From: Pilatotrama ljubarskyi
Taxonomy: Eukaryota > Basidiomycota > Agaricomycetes > Polyporales > Polyporaceae
DNA length: 64,000 nucleotides
Assembly: GCA_022385805.1 (NCBI GenBank)
Contig: MU277706.1
Span: 213,591-277,590 of the forward strand
Reading direction: 5' to 3'
Shown here: one piece after another, positions 9,535-20,041 of the stretch
How the letters are laid out: every line of letters begins with the position of its first letter
How positions within the stretch are numbered: position 1 is the first letter of the stretch
Program-made: the position numbers and the translations under genes
Notes under the pieces: generated by a model
Database searches by the model: none
Told to the model about the DNA's origin: nothing
Seen by the model: only the letters and a program-made list of their open reading frames with translations

Positions 9535-11290
9535 TCATATGCGCAGGATGTTCCGCAAGTACACCACAACACTAAACAGATGCGGTACCCTGGAAAATAT
9601 ACGATCGCACACCCGAAAGGCCCAAGACCGCGGCGGCACTGCGTATAGCTCCCATCGCTGACGGTCATCGGGATTCAACTTGTCCCACCAGTCGTGATAG
9701 AAGAACGTTCGCCTCTTGTCGGGCAAGGGTTTGGCGAGGTCGTCCACAGAGAAGGAGGCCTTGCATTCGGTGACGTATGTGAGGGCTTCGGCGGCCGTGA
9801 ATCGTGCAGAGGGGATGTGCGACACCATCTTCGCGAGGAGAGGTGCGAGCACTGGAATTGCTGCCGCGATGTCCTATATAAGCGATAGTGATGATCGGGG
9901 GCAAGTGCATTCCAGGAGGATGTACACTGACCGGTATCCAGTAGAGGCACATTGCTCCCAGAGAGCCGACGTCCGCCCAGAACGGGTTGTAGTCGTACTC
10001 GCCCATGGCGCAGTCGCCGCTGTGGAAGATTGTTCCCCGGGAGAACTCCACCGCTGGCCTGCGACAGTCACGTATTGAGGTGTCAATCGGTAAACACGTC
10101 GACACGTTGAAGTCGAGGAGCGCGTAGAGGACCGGCACGGGCTGGGCGTTCGGCACTCCTGGATATCCCAGCCGATGCAGGCGTAAGTATGGTTCTCGGG
10201 CTTTCCCGAGGTTCCAGCTCTCCAGTTCTGGGATGCAACAGTTCACTGCGATATTACGCTCAGCAATATCCTACGCAAGGTCAGCAAACTGACGGGGGTT
10301 GTGATGACAGAATCCGACTGACGGCGTGGATGATGCGTTTCTCGTGTAGGAACGCGAGACCCTGGGCGGGACTGTGAGTTGATCATTGCTCTTCGCCCAA
10401 GGAGCTGAGCTGACCTTGAGCATGCATTCGAGATATGTGATGAATTCGCCGACAGTGTCGAAGACATGAGGTTCAACTGATGAGCTACTCCACCTTTCGA
10501 AGGTCGAAAAATCAGTGGGTACAGCGGGGGTTCAAAGTCAGAACCTAACTCACATTGGCATGGAGACGAAGGTGAACTTGTGTGGGGAGTTCATCATTCC
10601 TAGGGGAGGGATCACGCAAGGAAATGACTCTGGGCGGTATAACTCTGGGCAGTGAAGGAGCCGCTCGAATATTCTATACTCGGGAGACCCTTGGATCACG
10701 ACTTTAAGGACGATGTGACGTCCCCTCGCATCCCTGCCAAATCGAACAGCACCCTGCAAAGAATATCAAACTGGAGACTTCGTTCAACAGGAGGTGCCTC
10801 ACTTGGAGGGGTTTACCGCAGGACTTGCTGTCTTTCTTCTCGCTGAGCCAGAGGCGCGTGGGGAAGGGCAGTGGTTGTATTTCTTGGTAGAACGGGAGAA
10901 TATCGGGACAGCTTTCTCCACCGGGGCTGACGTGCGCTACGCAGTCGCAAGCGCAGACTTGGTAGCCTCGAGCGGCGAGGAAGGGTGTATAGCGGACCCA
11001 GAAGTTGTCGTCGACGTCAAACCAGTAGTCGTTTTCCCGCCATTGGCCGTCTTCTCGATAGTGAACCTGTAGAGCTAGGTAAGAGCGTGGCCAATTCAAA
11101 TCACCCACAAAATCACATCTGGAAGCTCGTCTTTGTCTGCAGTAGACTCGGCCGGTGGTTTGAGCCAGTGAGATTTCCAAGGTGGGTCGGCCTCATGGTA
11201 TTCGGGAGACCCGTGTGACCTCGGCGTATGCTCAGGCTGTCCATTGCAGCCCATTTCGAGTTGTTCTGTGAGCATGCCTTCTTCAGGCAT
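9535..11290 (-). CDS. Agaricomycete protein-kinase-like protein
   Basis: Seven exons (11290-11117, 11066-10803, 10753-10554, 10493-10415, 10361-10323, 10270-9932, 9873-9535) join to 477 residues. The kinase-like fold is recognisable: a lysine in RHIVLKVV for ATP binding, FLHEKRIIHADIAERNIAVN as the catalytic loop, and LLDFN in place of DFG. After this come EYDYNPFWADVGSLGAM and FTAAEALTYV, the usual C-lobe segments of the orphan kinase-like families expanded in mushroom-forming fungi. The HRD motif reads HAD and DFG reads DFN, so activity is uncertain. The intron between exons 5 and 6 falls inside the catalytic loop, between HA and D. The first about 145 residues have no recognised domain. 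Exon 5 is only 39 nt. The gene is divergent from the NIMA-type kinase with 271 bp between start codons. Confidence 0.75.
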
Positions 11291-11561
11291 CTGCGCCTGC
11301 AGCGGGATGTGCTCTGCTGGTCATCGAGGTTTGAGTACAAGTCTATCATTTGCAACTGAGTACGAGTCCCGCTCAGGCTGATGGCCGCGCAACGACGCGC
11401 AGGAGGACACGGCCACGTGATCTGAGGACGCGTTTCGGCGCTTGCTGCGGGCGCTCGTGTTCGAGTACGGTTCCGGCGGACGCCTGGGCGGCTTCTTGCA
11501 CTTCATCTCCACCATCCCCGACGTCCCTTCCCTCTTCTCCCATCACCCCGACGTCGCCGCC

Positions 11562-14459
11562 ATGGCCTCTCCGCTCGACCTCTACGAGCCTCTAGACATT
11601 ATAGGCAACGGCTCATTTGGTATCATTCGCAAGGTCCGCCGGAAAGCAGACGGCGTCGTGAGTCCTCGTGGCTAAACCTGAGGGATGACCGACGTTCGAA
11701 ACTGACGGCTACGGCTGCCAGATCTTCGCTCGCAAGGAGCTCAACTTCGAGCGCATGACGGAGCGCGACCGCAAGCAAATTGTTGCAGAAGTGTCAGTGT
11801 CTCTTGGGCTTGTCTGATGGGCTCCTAGCCACTCGGCTGACACTCGGGACAACCTAGTAACATCCTCAAGGATCTCCACCATGAACACATCGTACGCTAC
11901 CACGACCGACATGTCGATCGCGAAGCTGGCATTCTCTACATCCTCATGGAGTTCTGTGGTGGCGGCGACCTGTCCTCTATCATCAAGCAAGCGCAGAGAC
12001 ACAACCGACCCATTCCAGAAGACACCATCTGGAATTACTTCATGCAGATCCTACTAGCACTCGAGCACTGCCATCATCCAAACGGAGGCCACGGGAGGAC
12101 AAGCAGCGTAGGCACAGAAGGGGAGGGCAAAGAGAGGCGAGCGCAGATTCTGCACCGTGACCTGAAGCCTGACAACGGTACGTCCTACTTCGCTGTCCGT
12201 GCCCCCGGCCCACCGCTTGCGTACCTCTTGGTCCTCTTCCGTCGTACTGATATATGTCCGTACTGCCTGCAGTATTCCTCGATGAGAGCAACACTGTCAA
12301 GCTCGGAGATTTTGGCCTTTCCAAAGCACTTGCATATGCAAGCTTCGCCAACACATATGTTGGGGTATGCTTTGACCCCCAGTGTATGCCCGCCCCGCCA
12401 AAGCTGACTCGCCGTACCGTAGACACCATACTACATGTCACCAGAGCTCATGCAAGAGAAGGCATACGACTCGAAGTCGGATATCTGGTCATTAGGCTGT
12501 CTCATCTACGAGCTGTGTGCGTTGAAGCCTCCTTTCCATGAGGCGAAGACACATGCGGAACTCAGTATCCTCATTCGGTGCGTTAACCTGGGCGCTATGC
12601 TGCGCGGTCAGTGCTGACCGGTCGAATGCAGCAATGGCCGGATACCTCCACTACCCAAAGGCTATAGCCCTGCATTGACGTCAGTCATCAAGTCGATGCT
12701 CAACCTGAACGTGGGTCTTCTCCACATGTCGCAAGGCTACATGTATGCTCACGGTTCGCATAGCCCGCAATGCGCCCATCAGCTAGCCAGCTGCTCCAGC
12801 ACGAGCGAATCGAACTTGCGCTCAAAGTGTTCGAGACGCAGAAGATGTGGGTCTCACCGTGCGAATAAGCGCCCGATGGGCAGACGCTGACCGTCTTCAT
12901 CCAGGTTGAACACTGTCAAGGGGCACAAGACTGCCCTGCTTGCGAAGGAGCGTGACCTGATGGCGCGCGAAGCACTCATCATCGAGCGCGAGACGAAGCT
13001 CACCGCCGTCGTCGCGCAAAAGGACGAGGAGCTCGCCTCCCTGCGCGCCCTCCTCGCCACGGCGGAGACAACCCTCCAGCAACGTGTACGCGCGGCGGTC
13101 GCCCGGCGCGACGAAGAGCTGCGCGCCATGGTCCTCAAGCAGGAGGAAGAAGTCGCAGCGCGGATGGCGCGCCGTGAAGAGGAGATCATGGAGGCCGTCA
13201 AGCGGCGAGAAGAGGACGTCGCGCGCATGTGGGCTGAATGGGAGCGTCAGACCCGCGAAGGCATGGGCCGGGCCGTCGAGGAGCGGATGGAGTGGGTCCA
13301 GCAGCGCGCAGAGGAGCTCGAGGCGGAGCGGGCGCGCCTCGACGGCGTCCGGAAGGAGCTCGAGACGAAGATGAAGGCGCTCGAGGCGGGCACGGCACCA
13401 GGCGTCTCGGAGCGCAGGACACGGTCTAAGAACCCGCTCGAGGAGGTGAAGAACATTATGGCGCCGCTCAGCCGCCTCGCGAACTCGCCCGAGCCGGTCA
13501 AGGTCGCCGCCCCGCCTGCGCTGCAGAAGATGCCCGCGTTCGAGACGCCGATGCCGACCAAGCGCGCGGACTTGCTGCTCTTGCCGGGGACGGGCGCGGG
13601 CGCGGACGGCGTCGAGCCGCCGCCGTCGGCGATGAAGGGCGTCATCCTCACCGCGACGGGCGAGCCGGTCGCGACGCCCAGCCCGGCGGAGCTGGCGAAG
13701 CTGTTCGTAGACACGCCGCGCGTCGGGTTGAACTTTGCGAAGATCTTCGACTTCGATACTGAGGATGAGGAGGAGGATGGAGGCAGCGGGAGCGAAGGCG
13801 AGGGTGGCCTGGACGAGGATGGGTACGAGACCGATACGAGGCCGCGGCCGGCGAGTCGGGAGAAGAGGCGAGAGCGGGAGAAGGAAAGCGATGGTGAGAG
13901 CACCCCGACGCAGAGCACGACGAACAACAACGCGAGTACCAGCACGAGCGCCGCACCGGCCGTTCGTCCGACCCGCCTGCGCCGCCCCTCAATACGGGCC
14001 TCTTCTGCATCTGCAGCATACCGCCCCGCCGCGGTCGCGACTGACGCGGCTTCCTCTGGTTCCGGGCGCACACGCATCACCCGCGCGTCGTCGACATCAA
14101 GCGTGCCCTCGTCGACAGGGACTGTGGCGGCGCTCGCTCAGGCGCCACCGCCGCAGTACGACTTCGCGGACGTGGAGAACCTCCCGAGTCCTTTCCTCAA
14201 GAAGGTCGAGGATCGTGTGCCCGCGGGCTCCTCGAGTGGAGCCAGCGCTGCGACGTCGTCAACGACGACGACGAGGCAGAGGAACGCCCCGCGGAAGAGC
14301 GGGGCTACCCTGCGGGCGATCGCGGCTGTCAACGCGGCGAAGGCGAGCACGCGACCGCCGTCTTCCGGGAGTACCGCGAGTGCGTCGGTGCGGTCTTCGA
14401 TTGTGAAGGCGCAGAGGGCGAACGAGGAGGCGCGGAAGGCGCTCGGTGTCCGGTCATAA
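11562..14459 (+). CDS. nimA: NIMA-related mitotic serine/threonine kinase
   Basis: Eight exons (11562-11657, 11722-11792, 11858-12177, 12273-12364, 12423-12577, 12632-12710, 12764-12846, 12905-14459) give 816 residues in frame. The kinase domain fills residues 1-300: glycine loop [12 protein letters not shown], catalytic lysine in [15 protein letters not shown] near residue 156, [10 protein letters not shown], and YYMSPELM. The short insertion between the HCHHP segment and the HRD motif is typical of fungal NIMA/KIN3. A long charged coiled coil follows (about 300-460, rich in EEL, REE and KRREED heptads), as in NIMA dimerisation regions, then a disordered Ser/Thr/Ala-rich tail with basic stretches. 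NIMA kinases drive mitotic entry, chromosome condensation and spindle events. The start is set at the first ATG before the glycine loop; upstream codons in frame are open but unlike the family. Confidence 0.93.
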
Positions 14460-15278
14460 TATCCCTGCATGGGTTTGAGCTTCCCTTCCACCTCGGCTTC
14501 TCTTGCGACAACTCTCGATTCACTTCCTCGCATATTGCATCTGCATTCCCATATTCCACGTGCATGCTCTGGGACACCCTTTCGCACGATCGACGATATA
14601 GTATGACTTGACGAGCTACGAGTACTCGTGAGCAGTGTTGTTCCTCATACGAATGGCGCACGACGTTATATATACCTGTCTCTTGTTCATATGCGCATCA
14701 ATGTACAGTACCTATGCAATCGCTTGTGAACCAGTACTCGTCGCGAGTCGTGTCCAGGTTCGGAACGTCAGGGGAATCGGATCGGTATCTCGGTAGCAGC
14801 GGTGCGGAGGTTCGGGCCGAAGAGCGATGTGCCTGATGCGGACGAGTGCAGCTTAATTCTAAAGCATGCTCTCTGTCCGTCGATTGGCCAGCAGCACGTC
14901 TGCACATGGTCGAGGAGAGCACGTTGGTGGCCGCGGTCGCCCACGCGCGACGAGGTCCGGGGAGCACGCTGGGTGAGATCGATATGCGCGCAGGAATCAG
15001 CGGGTGCATGTGGCGGAGGGCCCAGAAGCTGCGCCGTCCGTCCAATCCTCCATACTCCTCGCCCATATCTGCGATCGGCATCGAGCTCATGGCTTTCGCC
15101 GCGAAGCTCGCTCGAGGGCTTTGACTCCGAGCCCAGCGCTCGCGCGTCCCGCTGCTGGCCAGGGCACAGGCAGAACTTTACCTCCAGCTCTTGCTCCTCT
15201 TCCCTGACCATCCCCCGCTGCCCGTCCTCTCCGACCCCTCTCCTGACCAACACGCCAGGCACTAGACACTAGATAACC
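14460..15278. other. Intergenic between NIMA-type kinase and deaminase genes
   Basis: Should hold the kinase 3' UTR and the deaminase promoter. Overlapping open frames on both strands between 14700 and 15270 show no family motif and no consistent splice structure. I do not call a gene. Confidence 0.5.
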
Positions 15279-16438
15279 ATGCGTGAGTGCTTGCTTGTAC
15301 CAGCACAGTGCCGCAGAGCTGGGAACTGACAGGCTCGTTGCAGGTCTCATCATCCGCGACGACGCCGCCTCGGTCGGAGAGTACATTGGCAACTACATCG
15401 CCAAGCGGTATGCTCTTACACCGGCTGCGAGAACTGGGCAATGCTGATGCGTTTGGGCATCGCACGCAGGATTAACGACTTCAAGCCGACGCCGGAGAAG
15501 CCGTTCGTGCTCGGCCTCCCGACGGGCTCGTCACCCATCCCGACCTACAAGCACCTCATCAAGCTTGTAAAGGAGGGCAAGCTCTCGTGAGTGCTCGTCC
15601 GTACCCGTTCTTAGTGCCGTCTCGTCAGACGTGCGCGAATCTAGCTTCAAGAACGTCGTAACGTTCAACATGGACGAGTACGTCGGCCTGCCCGAGGACC
15701 ACCCCGAGTCCTACCACACCTTCATGTTCCGCGAGTTCTTCTCCCACAGTGCGTCTCCTCTCTCGCGTCCCGTCTGCCCGCTGCCCGGCGCCGAATCGTA
15801 CTAACCGCCGCCAGTCGACATCCCGCCCTCGCAGGTGAACATCCTGAACGGTAACGCAAAGGACCTCATCGGCGAGTGCAACGCGTACGAGGCCAAGATC
15901 AAGTCGTACGGCGGCATCGAGCTCTTCCTCGGCGGCATCGGCGAGGACGGCCACATCGCGTTCAATGAGCCCGGTACGTACCTTCACCCCCCCCCCCCTC
16001 TCCAACACAACTCACCGACCTCATGCAGGCTCCTCGCTCGCGTCGCGCACGCGCATCAAGACGCTCGCGTACGACACGATCCTCGCGAACGCGCGCTTCT
16101 TCAACAACGACATCGCGGCCGTGCCGCGCATGGCGCTCACCGTCGGCGTCGCGACCGTGCTCGACTCGCGCGAGGTCGTCGTCGTCGTCACCGGCCAGCG
16201 CAAGGCGCTCGCGCTCTCCAAGGCCATCGAGGAGGGCGTCAACCACCTCTGGACGCTCTCCGCGCTCCAGATGCACCCCTGGGCGCTCATCGTCGTCGAC
16301 GAAGACGCGACCGCGGAGCTGCACGTCAAGACCGTCAAGTACTTCAAGAGCATCGAGCGTGTACAGGACGAAGTCGAGGCGATGCACGACGCGTTGCGCC
16401 GGAAGGGTGTCGAGGAGCCCATTGGTAGCATGGAGTGA
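15279..16438 (+). CDS. NAG1: Glucosamine-6-phosphate deaminase/isomerase
   Basis: Converts glucosamine-6-phosphate to fructose-6-phosphate and ammonia in amino-sugar (chitin/GlcNAc) catabolism; cytosolic. Six coding exons: 15279-15282, 15344-15407, 15470-15586, 15645-15748, 15815-15973 and 16029-16438, giving 285 residues, close to the bacterial NagB and human GNPDA length. Start [12 protein letters not shown], then [14 protein letters not shown] for sugar-phosphate binding. The active-site residues fall at the standard numbers: Asp72 in NMDEYVGLP, and Asp141, His143 and Glu148 in [14 protein letters not shown]. The first coding exon is only ATG plus one base, which is odd but gives exactly the family N-terminus. 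Intron 5 carries a run of about 11 cytosines. It converges with the ribosomal protein gene downstream. Confidence 0.97.
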
Positions 16439-16780
16439 GAGCTGTGTACCGCGTGTTGCGATAGAAAGTCCAGCAGTCATTGGCTCGGAAAGCAACTTGT
16501 AACAGTAGATCAAATACATCTGGATGCATACCTTTCGATGTCGAACGTCGAACCAGCAGATCAGACGAGATCGAGCAAACAACAAGCCAGGTACGGGAGT
16601 GTAAAAAAGCATGTCGTGTTGGGTCATACGCTGTACATAGTTTTGCATCGGAATAAAAAAGTGCAGCGAGGCATGTCATGGCAAAGACATCAGCATAAGC
16701 TTGAGCTCCCGAGTACAACACAACAGTTGCCAGACAACGACGGAATGCGACAGCGCACGAAAGTAAGCCCGGCGTACCCC
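16439..16780. other. Intergenic, convergent 3' ends
   Basis: 342 bases between the stops of the deaminase and RPS0 genes. A/T-richer than the flanks, as expected for two 3' UTRs. No gene seen. Confidence 0.6.
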
Positions 16781-17782
16781 TTACTCCCAGCCGCTCGTAC
16801 CCGCGGGCTCGGCAGCCCAAGCAGTGGGAGCGGGCTCTGCTGACCAGTCGGTGGGACCAGCAGCCGCGGGCTCCGCAGACCAGTCGAGAGCACCTAGAGA
16901 CACCTTGTTCAGAGGGAAACCGATCGAAAAGTACTAATATGCGCGTACCCTCTCCAGCGACCAAACCAGGGTTGATACCGCCCGCCGCAGGCGCAGAGGT
17001 GACGTCCCACTCGTTGATGGCAGCCTCGGGCTGCTCACCGGCAGCAGCAGCCGCCTTCGCGGCAGCCTCGTCGGCCTGCTGCTTCTCGACCTCCTCGGGG
17101 TCACGGTAGAAGAACATGTCGACCATGACGTTCCAGCCATCGGACGTGCGGGGGATCGTGCCGCGGAGGCGGAGGACCTCGCGGGCTAGGAGCCACCAAG
17201 CAAGACCGACCGAGTGGCGAGACTTGTTGTTGATGGGGATGGCGACATCGACGAACTTGAGGGGCGCGTCAGTGTCGCAAAATGCGATTACGGGGATGTT
17301 GACGTAGGACGCCTCGCGGATCGCCTGGTGGTCAACGCGGGGGTCGGTGACGACGATGAGACGGGGCTCCTTGAACGAACGGGTGATGTAGTTCGTGAAG
17401 CTACCGGGGGTGAAGCGGCCTGCGATCGCCTGGGCGCCGGTGTTGGCGGCGTACTTGAGGACGGCACGGTGGCCGTAGGGACGAGCGGAGATCACACAGA
17501 CGTCGTTGGGGTTCTCGATGGCAGCGATGATACGGGCAGCGAAAACGATCTTCTCCCAGGTCTTGCCAATGTTGATGATGTGGATGCCTAGCGAACGGGG
17601 GGTCGTCTAAGACGCGCTGCCCGGAGGGCGCAGGAAATGCACTGACCGTCGGACCTCCTCTTCCAGACGTAGGGCAGCATCTGCTTGTCGCAGTTCTTGC
17701 TGCCAATGTGCGACTGGGCCGCCAGGAGGAGCTGGATCTCCTCATCGGTAGCACTGAGGACGGAAGGGAGTTTTGACGACAT
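16781..17782 (-). CDS. RPS0: 40S ribosomal protein S0 (uS2)
   Basis: Structural protein of the small ribosomal subunit, needed for 18S rRNA 3' maturation. Three coding exons (17782-17647, 17587-16949, 16893-16781) encode 295 residues. It opens [20 protein letters not shown] and has the uS2 signatures [42 protein letters not shown] in two overlapping blocks, and [21 protein letters not shown]. The C-terminal tail carries repeats of the form DWSAEPA and ends in GTSGWE, the acidic/tryptophan tail seen in laminin-receptor-type uS2 proteins. Codon choice is strongly biased to C-ending codons, as for a highly expressed gene. An untranslated first exon may lie upstream, as is common for ribosomal protein genes; I did not place it. 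Confidence 0.97.
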
Positions 17783-18261
17783 GGCGGACCTGAGCAAGGG
17801 GACGGTAGGTATCAGCATCCAAACTTCGCCCGTGCCATCCATTCCAACGCCGTTGTCCAATCCTCCCGTTCTTCGACCCAGCCGACATAGAGGACGTACG
17901 TACCGCTGTGGGCTTGTTTTGAGGACGTCGGGCTTGACGACGTGCAGTCTTTCGGGCAGCTCTTGTGCGATGTGGTATACAGCGACGACCACCGTACCAG
18001 ACTTTGCGGCAGCCCCCGGCACCTCCCGGACACCGCTCCCGGGGTCCTAGCCATCCAAAATAGGCATTGCTCACGCACAAGCGATTAGGCGCCCGTGTGG
18101 GTACCTTCGCTCAGGCAACACTCTCAACACGTCCACAACCCATTCGCAAGCATCTTCTGCCGACTGTCAACCCACTGGCTTGACTCTGAAAACTGCGTAT
18201 ACAGATCAAGTTTCTCTTGGAGATTTGTTTGACATACGTGTGAAGACCGATTTACGCAAGG
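17783..18261. other. Intergenic upstream of RPS0
   Basis: Should hold the RPS0 promoter and perhaps a 5' UTR intron, plus the methyltransferase 3' UTR. A CT-rich stretch on the minus strand (rev. comp. of about 17820-17880) is typical of ribosomal protein leaders. No coding gene seen. Confidence 0.45.
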
Positions 18262-19557
18262 CTATAACCATGCGTGGAGCTCCTTGGTCAACCCAGCGAT
18301 CTCCTCTGGCCCTGTCTTGCAACACCCGCCTGCTATCACTCCAGCCCACGCTCCGCTCTCCAAGTTCTCGAGAACAACGGCACACAGGTCTTTGGCCCAT
18401 GGCGACCCTTCTCTGCCCTGTTTTCGCCAGCTCTGCGTCTCCGGGTCGTAGACGTCGCCTCGGTTCGGGTACAGAATCAACCACGGTTGTCTCTTGTGCC
18501 TCTCCAGGTATCGATTGGCCACCGGTCGCACCTCCTTTAGCAGTCCCTTCAAAAAGTCCATGCCGGTGCAATTGACGCCGAATCCCCACACTGTCGCTCC
18601 TGCATCATCTTGGAGGACGGCCTCTGCCACCTCCGTTGCTGTGAGATGTGTCCCGTCCGCCTTCGTCTCGGGAAAATGTCCGTCCGGATAGTCAGTACTG
18701 ATCCACCATGGCTTCATCTGCCATCCTCTCCCTCCTGCGACATCCTCCTGAAAGCGTGCAACCGCCTTCCGGATCGCGTATATCTCTCGCCGTAAGGGAA
18801 CTGTTTCGAAGGCGATGTAATCGACAGAGTCCCAGGTCTCTTGATCGTCCGCGAAGATGCATAGTCGCTCATAGTGAAAGTTCGCCAGTGCGTCAATCGC
18901 GGTCATCTCTTGGGCTCTTCCTTCGGGGCTGGTGTCGAAGGCGTTCGTGCTCTCCGATGTATTTGACTGGTCGGGCCCGAAGGGGGGTGGGTAGATGCCG
19001 TCGAACTCCTGCGTAGGGTACAAGGTCGCACCGAACGGTCCCAGCGATAAGGCTATCCGCACATCCCGAGGCGGTGGTGGGGTGGACGTTCCGCCATGTT
19101 CTCGTTCGTGCGCGGTCTCCTCCTGGAAGCGACGTTTCGCCTCCCTTGCCAACTCGACAGACTTGAGCATGATGCGTCTGGCGTCCTCGCGCGAGTATCC
19201 GGCGCGTTCAAACGTGCTGTACGCGCATTGGTATCTATCGCATGTGTCAGCCGCCTATCAGTCCGAGCTGGCCAAACAGAGGACGTAGATAGGTGCGCTC
19301 ACGTAGATGTGAGGATGATGTTGGCTCCTGCACGCAGGAATGCCAGGTGCGCCGCTATGATTACTTCTGGGTCTTCGTCGATAGGCTTCGCGGACCAGAG
19401 GGCATGCGATATGTCTTTGTGAAACACATCCTCTAGAGTAGTTCCCTGCAAGAATCATAGTGGCTCCTTTAGTATGCGACCTGCTTATCCGACAGCAGCT
19501 GCATACCAATCCACCGTCCAGAATCAGGACAGGTATCCTCTCTGCTAATTCAGACAT
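18262..19557 (-). CDS. Homocysteine S-methyltransferase
   Basis: Transfers a methyl group from S-methylmethionine or AdoMet to homocysteine, making methionine (Mht1/Sam4 type). Three exons (19557-19507, 19445-19303, 19234-18262) encode 388 residues. Family marks: VLILDGGLGTTLED at the start, LTSTYQCAYSTF, VDYIAFETVPL, and the zinc-binding cysteines Cys287 in GFGVNCTG and Cys369/Cys370 in AGGCCKTGP. All three zinc ligands are present, so the enzyme should be active. The ATG at 19557 directly precedes the conserved block; a GTG two codons earlier was not used. It lies downstream of RPS0 on the same strand with no sign of co-regulation. Confidence 0.94.
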
Positions 19558-20041
19558 ACCCACAAGAGACGAAGCTGTTGTAGGTGAAATCCGGTGAGAG
19601 GCGAAAGGAAGAGCAATGCAGGCGTTCTGAATGAACGCCGTTTCTGCTGGAACTATGATCGATCGAGATGCTTCGAGGGGCTCGGCCGCTTTTGTTGACA
19701 GTGTATATGAAGTACATCTCTCGCGAGCGATTCGCAGAGTGTGGGTGGATGGCTATGCTATGGCCTACACGGTATCCTTTCCTTGTGCTGGAGCCGCCAT
19801 CATGGGTGAGCATTTCAACTACTGATGTTGCGCGCATGGCATACTTTCGCTGCGCCAACACTATGCAAGAGATCGCTACTATACAAAGTACGGTACGTCG
19901 CCGCGTCTACTTAGTACTCAGATGTCCCGTCTCACATCTGTGTTGCATATGCTCAGCGAGAGCTGTCCTGAAGGCAAGAGAGGACTCACCAGCCAGCTCC
20001 AAGCTCGGCCTATCCAGTACTTGGATGGCGGTTCGTCGAAT
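19558..20041. other. Intergenic between methyltransferase and permease genes
   Basis: 484 bases holding the methyltransferase promoter and the permease 3' UTR. No family motif in any frame. Confidence 0.5.

Noticed and set aside
14768..15262. Minus-strand frame of 164 codons between the kinase and the deaminase
   Set aside because: Overlaps an open plus-strand frame and the deaminase promoter; no motif.
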